Shown here piece by piece: positions 1-6,727 of a stretch of 12,217 nucleotides of DNA. A program made the translations under genes and the position numbers. The notes under the pieces were generated by a model, which saw only the letters and a program-made list of their open reading frames with translations, was not told the DNA's origin and did no database searches. Location: NCBI GenBank assembly GCA_037384225.1, contig JARROD010000175.1:1-12217 (forward strand). Reading direction: 5' to 3'. Positions within the stretch are counted from its first letter, which is position 1. Each line of letters begins with the position of its first letter. The DNA is from JARROD01 sp037384225. Lineage in GTDB: Bacteria > Pseudomonadota > Gammaproteobacteria > Pseudomonadales > Cellvibrionaceae.

Positions 1-245
1 GGCAGGCTCTGCCGCAAGCGAGCCCCCAGGGAAGGGTTTACGGCGTGTCTCTGGAGGGACTTCGCCTCCTCGGACCGGCTCGGTTAGCACCTTAGGTGGG
101 CGAAACGATGAACAAAGCCAAAAACTCAAATGCGTTGGGTATAGTATTTTCAATCACAAGTAGAGGTATAGGCTGGTGCAGGCTAAAATTTAAGCGATGG
201 CGCCAAGCCTGCTTGTGAATATCGTTCACATCTATGGAAAATAAT
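1..245. other. Non-coding stretch downstream of serA with GC-rich hairpins
   Basis: No recognisable gene. Positions 1-105 are GC-rich and full of short inverted repeats: GGCAG/CTGCC at 1-13, GGCTC/GAGCC at 5-24, GGAGG/CCTCC around 53-69, and a small ACCT/AGGT dyad near 90-98. Read on the minus strand, this stretch resembles dispersed intergenic repeats that I recall from marine gammaproteobacterial genomes, but that is memory and not a search. Positions 106-245 are AT-richer. They hold two weak dyads, GCAGGCT at 178-184 with AGCCTGC at 206-212, and GTGAA/TTCAC at 215-229. Either could lie in the serA 3' untranslated region, but no U-tract follows, so I do not call a terminator. A frame open from the window edge to a stop at about 163 matches nothing I know. 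Confidence 0.4.
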
Positions 246-1475
246 TTAGAACAGAACACGGCAGCGTATTGTGCCTTTAATATTGCGCAGTTGTTGCAGG
301 GCTATGTCACTGTAGTCTGTTTCTATGTCGAGGACGACATAACCGACTTTTTCATTGGTCTGCAAATACTGGCCGCAAATATTGATGTTGTTTGCTGAAA
401 AAACCTGGTTGATCGCCGTCAACACACCGGGCACATTTTTGTGGACATGCAACAGGCGGTGGACATTTTCGTGCTTTGGCAATGCGACTTCGGGGAAATT
501 GACCGAACTGGTCGTGGTGCCATTGTCGGAATATTTAACCAGTTTTTCGGCAACTTCCAGGCCGATGTTCTCTTGGGCTTCCTGTGTGGAGCCGCCGACG
601 TGTGGGGTAAGGATGGCATTGTCGAACTTGCGCAAAGGGCTGGCGAACTCTTCGTTGTTAGCGCGGGGTTCAACCGGGAAGACGTCAATTGCTGTACCGG
701 AGAGATGTCCCTGGCCCAGAGCCTCGGCAAGTGCGTCGATATCCACCACTGATCCCCTTGAAGCATTAATTAGAACCGCTCCTTTTTTCATTTGCTCCAG
801 CTCGGCAGCGCCGATCATGTTCTTAGTGGTGACCGTCTCCGGCACATGCAGGCTGACAATATCGGCCCGGTTCAACAATTCTTTCAGGCTGCGGACCTGA
901 GAGGCGTTGCCCAGAGGCAATTTGGCGACGACATCGTAGAAACAGACATTCATGCCGAGCGACTCAGCCAGCACGCTCACCTGACTGCCAATACTTCCGT
1001 AACCGATAATTCCCAGGGTCTTACCACGGCTTTCATAGGCACCAGCGGCGGTTTTCAACCAGCCACCACGGTGGCAGGCGGCGTTTTTTTCCGGTATCCC
1101 CCGCAACAGTAAAATCGCTTCTGCGATGACAAGTTCCGCCACACTGCGGGTGTTGGAGAAGGGGGCGTTAAAGACGGCTATACCGTGCTCCTGCGCCGCC
1201 TCCAGGTCCACCTGGTTGGTGCCAATGCAAAAGCAGCCCACAGCGATCAACTTGGGGGCACTTTCAAAGATTTTTCTGGTCATCTGGGTGCGGGAGCGAA
1301 TACCGAGAAAGTGGGCACCCTTTATTTTTTCGATCAGTTGGGCTTCGGGTAGCGATGTTTTAAGATACTCCACGTTGGTATATCCATAGGTTTGCAGGGT
1401 GTTTACCGCGGATTCGTGTACCCCTTCCAATAGTAGAAATCGGATCTTGTTTTTGTCCAGGGATATTTTGGTCAT
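246..1475 (-). CDS. serA: D-3-phosphoglycerate dehydrogenase
   Basis: Cytosolic enzyme that oxidises 3-phosphoglycerate to 3-phosphohydroxypyruvate with NAD+, the first step of serine synthesis. At 409 residues it is almost colinear with the 410-residue E. coli enzyme. The N-terminal part has GCFCIGTNQVDL and FNAPFSNTRSVAEL; the Rossmann fold has GIIGYGSIG near residue 155. The catalytic Arg, Glu and His equivalents sit in INASRGSVVDI, in the DVFPVEP region and in LTPHVGGSTQEAQENIG. A C-terminal ACT domain follows, with HVHKNVPGVLTAINQVF and the NIxxQYLQT motif. These carry the His and Asn residues that bind serine in E. coli SerA, so feedback inhibition by serine is expected. The ATG start has a GGAG about 10 nt upstream. 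The gene is not followed by a partner inside the window. Confidence 0.97.
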   Translation of the reverse strand: MTKISLDKNKIRFLLLEGVHESAVNTLQTYGYTNVEYLKTSLPEAQLIEKIKGAHFLGIRSRTQMTRKIFESAPKLIAVGCFCIGTNQVDLEAAQEHGIAVFNAPFSNTRSVAELVIAEAILLLRGIPEKNAACHRGGWLKTAAGAYESRGKTLGIIGYGSIGSQVSVLAESLGMNVCFYDVVAKLPLGNASQVRSLKELLNRADIVSLHVPETVTTKNMIGAAELEQMKKGAVLINASRGSVVDIDALAEALGQGHLSGTAIDVFPVEPRANNEEFASPLRKFDNAILTPHVGGSTQEAQENIGLEVAEKLVKYSDNGTTTSSVNFPEVALPKHENVHRLLHVHKNVPGVLTAINQVFSANNINICGQYLQTNEKVGYVVLDIETDYSDIALQQLRNIKGTIRCRVLF

Positions 1476-1778
1476 GGGGATATTGCTCCATTAGTTACGG
1501 TGACAACTGCAAACGATTGCGCCTTTCTAGGGAGAGTTTACCAACTCCGGCGTTGGAAAAAAGGGCGTTATGATAGCATAGTGAGTGCCATTGTTGATCA
1601 ATTAGTTGATATTGAGCACCCTAGCCGGGGTGGAACCGCATACTGAGAGTGGCTCGTTTTGGGGTCGAATTAGTTGGGGGGTTGTCGATAGTGACCTAAG
1701 TTAGTGTACCATCCGAAGTTCAGTGACTTTCAAAATAAAATGAGTAAAAGGCAAACAGTTATTAACGAAAAGGCTACT
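1476..1778. other. Divergent intergenic region between serA and a lipoprotein gene
   Basis: About 300 nt with no coding sequence that I accept. It must carry the promoters for serA (minus) and for the lipoprotein gene (plus). A symmetric ATCAA-TTAG-TTGAT element at 1597-1610, inside a longer TTGATCAA-containing AT-rich patch, is a possible operator for serA. A weak plus-strand promoter candidate is TTGTCG at 1682-1687 and TGTACC at 1705-1710, with 17 bp between. I found no consensus sigma70 promoter for serA. The lipoprotein frame stays open upstream to 1704, but the start at 1779 is better supported. Confidence 0.35.
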
Positions 1779-2135
1779 ATGAAACTTAAAAATCTTATAC
1801 ATCAATACAGCTTTGTTCGCCGCACCGGTATAACCGTCGCGGGTGTACTGGCCGCGGGCGTATTCGGCGGCTGCACATGGGTCAAGCTGGACCCTGAGGC
1901 GGAAAATGTCCGTACTCTGTACGCTTCAGAAGCGGCCAGCTGTCAGCGTTTGGGCATTACTGCCTCGAAATCCATGAGTAAGGTTGGCTTTGTCAATCGC
2001 AGCCAGGAAAAGCTAAAAACTGAATTGAATACACTAGCGCGTAATGAGGCCGCAAAAATGGGCGGTAACGCCATTGTGGCGAAGTCCGATGTGGAAGAAG
2101 GCAGTCAGCGGTTTATTGTCTATCGCTGCCCTTAG
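1779..2135 (+). CDS. Small DUF4156-type outer membrane lipoprotein
   Basis: A 118-residue protein whose function is unknown in the family. The start at 1779 (MKLKNLIHQY) was chosen because an AAAAGG motif lies about 5 nt upstream and it gives a proper signal peptide: a basic N-terminus with RR at residues 14-15, a hydrophobic stretch ITVAGVLAAGVFGG, then the lipidation Cys at residue 32. The mature part has features I recall from DUF4156 proteins: CTWVKLDPE after the lipobox, a conserved Cys in ASCQRLG, LARNEAAKMGGNAIV in the middle, and a terminal YRC. Residue +2 after the Cys is Thr, not Asp, so transfer to the outer membrane by the Lol pathway is expected. The in-frame extension back to 1704 adds 25 hydrophilic residues that would spoil the signal peptide. 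The gene stands alone. Confidence 0.8.
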   Translation: MKLKNLIHQYSFVRRTGITVAGVLAAGVFGGCTWVKLDPEAENVRTLYASEAASCQRLGITASKSMSKVGFVNRSQEKLKTELNTLARNEAAKMGGNAIVAKSDVEEGSQRFIVYRCP

Positions 2136-2147
2136 GAACGGGCAGGC

Positions 2148-2282
2148 TCAAGCGGAGCTGATAACCAGCCTGGCGCTGCGAGATTGTCTCCCCTCCAGTT
2201 TCCAGGCATTGGCACCGGCCGCGCCGCGTTCCACGCAGATATATTGCCGGTAGGCATCTCCCAGGTCAGGCATCAATCGTAA
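2148..2282 (-). pseudogene. C-terminal remnant of a D-hexose-6-phosphate mutarotase (YeaD-like)
   Basis: Read on the minus strand from the ATG at 2273 to the TGA at 2148, this gives 41 residues beginning MPDLGDAYRQYICVERG and ending ARLVISSA. The M-x-D-L/M-x-D-x-Y and (I/V)CVE pattern followed by a short beta-rich tail matches the end of YeaD-family (COG0676) mutarotases, which normally run to about 290 residues. An in-frame TAA at 2292-2294 lies just upstream. None of the three minus-strand frames between here and rpiA shows the rest of the family, such as the upstream WNPW-type segment. I therefore read it as the surviving 3' end of a deleted gene. The family assignment is from memory over a short stretch and could be wrong. 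Confidence 0.5.
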
Positions 2283-2597
2283 TCGAGGTAATTACGTCTC
2301 AACCACCAGGGCGCGCTGGAGAAACAATTGTTGCGTCTGTCGCTGTGTTTTTGCGAGTAATTTATGTCGGTGCCGCAGTTTCCGGATCGCACCTTGCCAT
2401 TGCCGGGATTGGTATCCGGTGAATTGTTCTCCGCCGACCGAGGGTCTTTAAAAATTCCGTTGTTGATAATTGTTCCATTTCCGGATTGAGACATTTCTTT
2501 CCGTGTATCCTGAGTCGGCATTTGGTTATTTAATCGATTGATCCACCGTGTGGTTGCGGCCGCTGTTTTCAACCGTACTAGTCCACTCGTCGAAACC
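2283..2597. other. Gene-poor spacer with a doubtful minus-strand frame
   Basis: Between the mutarotase remnant and the rpiA stop, one minus-strand frame (2273-2572, TTG start) is open for 99 codons. Its product is rich in Asn, Ser and Arg, has no signal peptide or membrane segment, and resembles nothing I recognise. Possible internal ATG starts give shorter versions; the one at 2494 has a GGAAAG very close upstream, and the others have no Shine-Dalgarno sequence. I think it is more likely decayed sequence left by the event that removed the mutarotase gene than a working gene. No terminator for rpiA is evident. Confidence 0.3.
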
Positions 2598-3272
2598 TTA
2601 GGGAGCGTGAAACTGTTTTACACCTGTATTGGTGGCGAGCAGTAAAATATCCGCGCGGCGCTGGGCGAACAGGCCATTGGTTACGACGCCAGTAATCTGA
2701 TTGATGGCGCATTCGAGTTGTTCCGGGTGGTTGATGCTCAGATTGTGCACATCGAGTATGACGTTGCCGTTATCGGTCGTGCAGCCCTGCCTGTAAACTG
2801 GATCACCCCCCAGTTTAACCAACTCGCGGGCGACATATGAACGTGCCATGGGGATGATTTCCACCGGTAGAGGGAATCCGCCCAGGCGCTCTACCCATTT
2901 ACTGCTGTCGGCGATGCAAATGAATTCTTTCGCTACGGCGGCGACAATTTTTTCCCGGGTCAGAGCGGCGCCGCCACCTTTGATCAGTTCCAGGCGTGGA
3001 GTGGTCTCGTCGGCGCCGTCGACATAGACCGTCAGTGAATCGACACTATTGAGGTCGTAAACCGCAATTCCGTGAGATCTGAGGTGCTCGGCGGACGCTT
3101 CCGAGCTGGCCACAGCGGCGTTAAATCGACCTTTGATTTCAGCCAGATATTCGATAAAAAAATTGGCTGTGGAGCCCGTGCCGACCCCAACAATGTCATC
3201 CTGGTCTAGTTTTGGCGCGATATACTCGATGGCGGCGCGGGCCGCCGCCTTTTTAAGCTGGTCCTGGATCAT
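2598..3272 (-). CDS. rpiA: Ribose-5-phosphate isomerase A
   Basis: Cytosolic enzyme interconverting ribose 5-phosphate and ribulose 5-phosphate in the non-oxidative pentose phosphate pathway. It has 224 residues (E. coli 219) and aligns along its whole length. The phosphate-binding loop VGVGTGSTANFFI is near residues 28-40. The active-site block VYVDGADE followed by IKGGGAALTREKIV holds the equivalents of E. coli Asp81, Asp84, Lys94 and Glu103. FICIADSSKWV, FPLPVEIIPMA and TDNGNVILDVH follow in the usual order. The start ATG has AGAGAG about 6 nt upstream. It is transcribed divergently from ilvA, from a promoter with a perfect TATAAT -10 box. In E. coli rpiA neighbours serA; here they share a strand but are separated by the lipoprotein gene and the mutarotase remnant. 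Confidence 0.97.
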   Translation of the reverse strand: MIQDQLKKAAARAAIEYIAPKLDQDDIVGVGTGSTANFFIEYLAEIKGRFNAAVASSEASAEHLRSHGIAVYDLNSVDSLTVYVDGADETTPRLELIKGGGAALTREKIVAAVAKEFICIADSSKWVERLGGFPLPVEIIPMARSYVARELVKLGGDPVYRQGCTTDNGNVILDVHNLSINHPEQLECAINQITGVVTNGLFAQRRADILLLATNTGVKQFHAP

Positions 3273-3299
3273 GTGAATCTCTCTGCTTCGCGAGTGGTC

Positions 3300-3328
3300 A
3301 TTATACAGGATAAAAAGAGAGTATATTA
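3300..3328 (-). promoter_or_regulatory. Probable rpiA promoter
   Basis: On the minus strand a perfect TATAAT -10 box lies at 3305-3300, about 28 nt upstream of the rpiA ATG. The best -35 at 17-bp spacing (TAATAT, 3328-3323) is poor, so the promoter may depend on an activator or simply be weak. Confidence 0.45.
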
Positions 3329-3373
3329 GAGCGCCGGATAATTTCCCGGTGGCAGTGGCAATAATAATATAAC

Positions 3374-3403
3374 TTGGTCAGAGTTGTTAACTTGCTTTAC
3401 TAT
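3374..3403 (+). promoter_or_regulatory. Candidate ilvA promoter
   Basis: TTGGTC at 3374-3379 and TACTAT at 3398-3403 are separated by 18 bp. Transcription would start about 20 nt ahead of the ilvA ATG. The leader is too short for a leader peptide or attenuator, so control of the classical ilv attenuation type is not expected here. Confidence 0.4.
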
Positions 3404-3431
3404 GGTGCGCCACTGATTCATCAATATTGTA

Positions 3432-4955
3432 ATGAGCACCATGCCCCAGTCCTACATCAAGCGCATTCTCGATGCCCGTATTTATGACCTAGCCGTGGAA
3501 ACTCCACTCGATGAGGCGCCGTTGCTGTCTTCCCGCACGGGTAATCGTGTACTGTTGAAACGCGAAGATTTACAACCGGTATTTTCTTTTAAAATCCGCG
3601 GCGCCTACAATAAACTGTTGCAGTTAAGCGAAGCGGAACGCGAGCGGGGGGTTATCGCCGCATCGGCGGGAAACCACGCCCAGGGAGTGGCACTGGCGGC
3701 CCGCCATGTGGGCATTAAAGCGACTATAGTGATGCCGAGTACAACACCGGCTATTAAAATTGACGCGGTAAAAGCCCGCGGCGCCAAGGCCGTGTTGCAT
3801 GGTGATACCTATGATGAAGCGTCGTCTTATGCACAGCAGTTGTTGCAGGAAAAGGGGTTAACCTACATTCCCCCTTTCGATGATCCCGATGTGATCGCCG
3901 GCCAGGGTACTGTGGGTATGGAAATTCTGCGCCAGCATTCGCACCCGATCGCAGCGGTGTTCGTGCCTGTGGGCGGCGGCGGTCTATGCGCGGGGGTGGC
4001 CTCCTACATCAAATATGTCCGCCCTGAGATCAAGGTGTTTGGCGTTGAACCTGAGGATGCTGCCTGCCTGAAACTGGCAATGGAAAAGAAGCGTCGCGCT
4101 GTTTTACCAAAGGTGGGTATTTTTGCCGATGGCGTGGCTGTAGCGCAGGTCGGCAAGGAAACTTATCGTGTACTGCGCACGACAATCGACGGTGTGATCA
4201 CAGCCACAACCGATGAAATTTGCGCGGCGATCAAGGATATTTTTGAAGATACCCGTTCCATCGCTGAACCGGCGGGCGCGTTGGCGTTGGCGGGATTGAA
4301 AAAGTATGTGGAGGAAAGCGGTTGCACCGGTGAAACACTGGTGGCGATCGACAGTGGTGCCAATACCAACTTCGATCGTTTGCGTTATATTTCTGAGCGT
4401 ACCGAGATTGGTGAAAAGCGTGAAGCGATTCTGGCGGTGACTCTCGATGAATGCCCCGGTGCCTGCAAGAAGTTTTGTCGCGATCTTGGCAGGCGCAATA
4501 TCACTGAGTTTAACTACCGCTATGCCGATGGTAAGGATGCGCATATTTTTGTTGGTGTGCAGGTTTCGCCGGGACATCACGACCGGCAGGAGTTGCTGGA
4601 TGACCTGCGGGCCAAGGGTTATTCCGTGGTGGATATGACGGACAACGAAATGGCCAAATTACACATTCGTCATATGGTGGGAGGTCACGCCCCACAGGTT
4701 GACCACGAGGTGGTGTACTTGTTTGAGTTTCCTGAACGCCCTGGAGCTCTGTTTAATTTTCTTACGCTCCTGGCCGGGCGCTGGAATATCTCCATGTTTC
4801 ACTATCGCAATCACGGCTCGGCCTACGGACGGGTCCTGGTGGGAATGCAGGCGCAAAAGTCAGAATATGGAGAAGTCAGGAAATTCCTGGATGAGCTGAA
4901 GTTTCGTTATTGGGAGGAGACGGAGAATGCGGCTTACAAGTTTTTCCTGGGCTAG
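3432..4955 (+). CDS. ilvA: Threonine ammonia-lyase (biosynthetic threonine deaminase)
   Basis: PLP enzyme converting threonine to 2-oxobutanoate and ammonia, the committed step of isoleucine synthesis. At 507 residues it is close to E. coli IlvA (514). The catalytic domain has SFKIRGAYN with the PLP-binding Lys at residue 54, ASAGNHAQGVALAA, the substrate loop NHAQG, and the phosphate-binding VGGGGLCAGV near residue 181. Two ACT-like regulatory subdomains follow, roughly residues 325-415 and 420-507. The two-domain form is the isoleucine-inhibited, valine-activated biosynthetic type and not the short catabolic TdcB, so allosteric control is expected. Starts at 3432 and 3441 are both possible, since no strong Shine-Dalgarno sequence distinguishes them; I keep the first. 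In Pseudomonas ilvA also lies next to rpiA, which supports the neighbourhood. Confidence 0.96.
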   Translation: MSTMPQSYIKRILDARIYDLAVETPLDEAPLLSSRTGNRVLLKREDLQPVFSFKIRGAYNKLLQLSEAERERGVIAASAGNHAQGVALAARHVGIKATIVMPSTTPAIKIDAVKARGAKAVLHGDTYDEASSYAQQLLQEKGLTYIPPFDDPDVIAGQGTVGMEILRQHSHPIAAVFVPVGGGGLCAGVASYIKYVRPEIKVFGVEPEDAACLKLAMEKKRRAVLPKVGIFADGVAVAQVGKETYRVLRTTIDGVITATTDEICAAIKDIFEDTRSIAEPAGALALAGLKKYVEESGCTGETLVAIDSGANTNFDRLRYISERTEIGEKREAILAVTLDECPGACKKFCRDLGRRNITEFNYRYADGKDAHIFVGVQVSPGHHDRQELLDDLRAKGYSVVDMTDNEMAKLHIRHMVGGHAPQVDHEVVYLFEFPERPGALFNFLTLLAGRWNISMFHYRNHGSAYGRVLVGMQAQKSEYGEVRKFLDELKFRYWEETENAAYKFFLG

Positions 4956-5114
4956 ATGGAATATTTGGCGTTAAAATCATCATGTGGCTTTTTCGGCGTT
5001 GTCGACGGACAGGCAAGCATTTTATATGTGATGTAGTTCTCGTTAAAGATGATTGCTGGTAGCGTCAACCGAATATAGGGTTTTATACTCACTCTACGGT
5101 CAGCTATTTGATAC

Positions 5115-5143
5115 TTGGCTATTTGCGCTGAATACGGTATAAA
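5115..5143 (+). promoter_or_regulatory. Candidate promoter for the small membrane peptide gene
   Basis: TTGGCT at 5115-5120 and TATAAA at 5138-5143 are separated by exactly 17 bp, with a leader of about 45-50 nt to the ATG at 5198. The remaining 4956-5110 stretch is AT-rich; I see no gene or clear ilvA terminator in it. Confidence 0.45.
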
Positions 5144-5197
5144 CGTAATACTCTTTTGCATAAAAATAATAAACGACAAGAGTATAAGGATAATTTT

Positions 5198-5335
5198 ATG
5201 AAGACTGATGTATTAACTTTGGTAATCCTTGTCTTTTGTGTGGGGGTATTGGTCAGCAGTGTTGGTCTGTCCGAGGCCTTTAAATCTGAGCCGACCCCCC
5301 CGACAGCACTGCAACAAGGTATTGCGACTCGCTAG
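5198..5335 (+). CDS. Small single-helix membrane peptide, 45 residues
   Basis: A short gene of unknown function. AAGGA at 5186-5190 sits 7 nt ahead of the ATG, an ideal ribosome binding site and one of the best in the window. The peptide begins MKTDVLTLVILVFCVGVL, has one hydrophobic segment from about residue 5 to 24, then a short polar tail with TPPTALQQG ending in Arg. The likely topology is a one-helix inner-membrane protein; the segment could also be a signal peptide, but the tail after it is only about 20 residues. A matching promoter lies upstream and a long stem-loop begins 10 nt after the stop, so it looks like a complete independent transcription unit. I do not recognise the family. 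Confidence 0.65.
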   Translation: MKTDVLTLVILVFCVGVLVSSVGLSEAFKSEPTPPTALQQGIATR

Positions 5336-5345
5336 AAAAGTGTAC

Positions 5346-5390
5346 AAAGCTCCGGAGTATTCGGCTTTTTTGCCGGTATTTCGGCGCTTT
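5346..5390. terminator. Long imperfect stem-loop between convergent genes
   Basis: The left arm (5346-5365) and right arm (5372-5390) pair over about 19 base pairs, counting several G-U pairs, with one T/C mismatch and one bulged T. The outer stem is AAAGC/GCTTT and the inner stem CGGC/GCCG closes on a loop of six T. It sits between the small membrane peptide gene (plus) and fau (minus), where a bidirectional transcript end is expected. No U-tract follows the full stem on either side. A shorter hairpin using only the left arm would be followed by the six T and could act as a weak plus-strand terminator. Confidence 0.5.
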
Positions 5391-5445
5391 GATTTGGCAC
5401 TGTACGTTGATGCTGTTCTTTGAATAGGTTCCCGCCAATTGAGAT

Positions 5446-6039
5446 TTATTTACAAACCACTATCCTGCGATCGGTAACCACCGAATTCAAGGGGATATCC
5501 CATTTTTCCACCGGCAATTGCGGCACTTCCTGGCACTGATGGGCCAAGCCCAGCAGATAGGGTTTGTGGGCAGGGTAACTACGTTTAAACGCAAAACTGC
5601 GGTCGTAAAAGCCTCCTCCCATACCCAAGCGGCCGCCGCTGGAATCGAAAGCCACCAGAGGTAGTAGTACCAAATCCAGTGCTTTTGCCGCGATAGTGTT
5701 GCGGCTGTTGGCGATGGGTTCCGGAATCCCGAAGTGATTGCGCTGTAGTGGAGTGGCGTTTGTATAGCGGACAAACTGAAGGTAGTTTTCTCTATTTTTG
5801 CTCAGGCTTGGCAGATAGCATTTTTTGCCCATCCGCAAAGCTCTGCTTAGAAGTTGTGCAGGGCTTATTTCGCCGTCGTTTGGCAGATAAAAGGCTATGT
5901 GTTTGCTGCGTAGAAACAGGGGTTGGCAAATCAGTAATTTGCACAGCTGTTGTGCGGCATGGCGTTGTTGTAAACGCGACAATTCGCGCCGACGCCGGCG
6001 TATTTGCCTTCGCAGCTGAGTTCTATCAACTAAGCTCAT
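5446..6039 (-). CDS. fau: 5-formyltetrahydrofolate cyclo-ligase
   Basis: Cytosolic enzyme (also called YgfA or MTHFS) using ATP to convert 5-formyltetrahydrofolate to 5,10-methenyltetrahydrofolate, which clears a folate that inhibits serine and glycine enzymes. It has 197 residues. The Arg-rich N-terminus (RRQIRRRRRELS) is typical. IAFYLPNDGEISP lies near residue 50, the folate/ATP region includes FGIPEP, and the signature GRLGMGGGFYDRSF holds the ATP-binding residues near residue 135. LLGLAHQCQ and a C-terminal DIPLNSVVTD follow. It lies just downstream of 6S RNA on the same strand, the arrangement of E. coli ssrS-fau, where the messenger is processed from a longer 6S transcript; the same is likely here since no separate promoter is obvious. 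The Shine-Dalgarno sequence is weak. Confidence 0.95.
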   Translation of the reverse strand: MSLVDRTQLRRQIRRRRRELSRLQQRHAAQQLCKLLICQPLFLRSKHIAFYLPNDGEISPAQLLSRALRMGKKCYLPSLSKNRENYLQFVRYTNATPLQRNHFGIPEPIANSRNTIAAKALDLVLLPLVAFDSSGGRLGMGGGFYDRSFAFKRSYPAHKPYLLGLAHQCQEVPQLPVEKWDIPLNSVVTDRRIVVCK

Positions 6040-6092
6040 TCAGTTTTTTCTGTGGAGCAGGTATAAAACCGGCGGTAAAACAAAACATAAAG

Positions 6093-6266
6093 AAGCCCCG
6101 AAAATGCCGCTGTTAACTTGGCCTTGAACCCGATGGTTCAAGGTGGTGGCTCAAGTGGTGTATTAGGCTTTCCGTCTTGCGGACTTGCTCACAACACCTG
6201 CAAGAGACCTCCGGGTTTAAATTTATCGGCTCGAGGACTCGTTAACTGGCAAACACCTCAGGGCGA
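6093..6266 (-). ncRNA. ssrS: 6S RNA
   Basis: Regulatory RNA that mimics an open promoter and sequesters sigma70 RNA polymerase in stationary phase. The minus strand carries the conserved 3' hairpin CCTTGAACC...GGTTCAAGG (6121-6141), GAGCCGATA near the 5' side, and a central unpaired region. The ends close as expected: GCCCTGAG at 6264-6257 pairs with the CTTTT/CGGGGC side near 6109-6095 as far as partial complementarity allows, and two GTTAAC blocks pair further in. Length is about 174 nt, against 184 in E. coli. The location between zapA and fau is the classic ssrS position. Both end coordinates are estimates, the 5' one from the -10 box and the 3' one from the end of the closing stem. Confidence 0.92.
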
Positions 6267-6270
6267 TGCC

Positions 6271-6299
6271 AGTATAACGCAGAAGCGGGCGTGGAAAAA
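6271..6299 (-). promoter_or_regulatory. 6S RNA promoter
   Basis: On the minus strand TATACT at 6276-6271 is a good -10 box placed 5-7 nt ahead of the inferred 6S 5' end. At 17-bp spacing the -35 position reads TTTTTC (6299-6294), a poor match. Transcripts from the zapB-zapA promoter may also read into 6S. Confidence 0.5.
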
Positions 6300-6405
6300 T
6301 ATTGACTATGGATTCGATTTAGGGCATGGCATGGAGTAAACTTTTAGAACAGGGGGGGCTCTGGGCTAAAAAATCATGCGACATTGGAGTTAATTAAGTC
6401 ATCCG

Positions 6406-6702
6406 TTAGGAGAAACTTTCCAGTGCCTGATCCAATTTATCTGACAGTCGCTGCAGTACACCTGAATTGAGCTCAGGTGGGTGGTGATGAGAACTCTGTA
6501 GCAGTTCGTGACACAGGTTCAGCGCTGCCATAACCGCAATGCGCTCGAGGCCGATAACATTGCCGCTGTCGCGAATAGTACGCATACGCCGATCCAGTTC
6601 GCGGGCCGAGCGCAAAAGAGCATCCCGCTCATTGGCGGGGCAGGCGACTTGATAATCTTTGTCGAGTATATTGACGATAACCGTTTTGGTTTTGTCAGTC
6701 AC
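6406..6702 (-). CDS. zapA: Cell division protein ZapA
   Basis: FtsZ-associated protein that bundles FtsZ protofilaments at the division ring. It has 98 residues. The N-terminal beta-hairpin domain is seen in KTVIVNILDKDYQVACP, followed by ERDALLRSARELDRRMR and the family block NVIGLERIAVMAALNL near residues 48-63, then a C-terminal coiled coil. The start is GTG at 6702-6700, supported by AGGAG 7 nt upstream, the best ribosome binding site of this operon. It follows the zapB-like gene by 25 nt, so the two are co-transcribed. The Pseudomonas order of zapB-like gene, zapA, 6S and fau is the same. Confidence 0.94.
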   Translation of the reverse strand: MTDKTKTVIVNILDKDYQVACPANERDALLRSARELDRRMRTIRDSGNVIGLERIAVMAALNLCHELLQSSHHHPPELNSGVLQRLSDKLDQALESFS

Positions 6703-6727
6703 GAATGTTCTCCTCAGCCATCCGGGC

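Noticed and set aside
355..900. Plus-strand open frame of 181 codons opposite serA
   Set aside because: It lies fully antisense to a near-complete, colinear serA, and its product is Cys/Arg/Thr-rich with no recognisable domain; a shadow of the real gene.
3273..3431. Attenuator or leader peptide ahead of ilvA
   Set aside because: The gap is 159 nt and shared with the rpiA promoter; I see no run of branched-chain codons and no terminator/antiterminator pair.
4952..5179. Minus-strand frame of 75 codons after ilvA
   Set aside because: AT-rich intergenic sequence, no ribosome binding site that I can see, no recognisable product, and it overlaps the candidate promoter of the small peptide gene.
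6118..6339. Plus-strand frame of 73 codons between fau and zapA
   Set aside because: This is the antisense of 6S RNA and its promoter.
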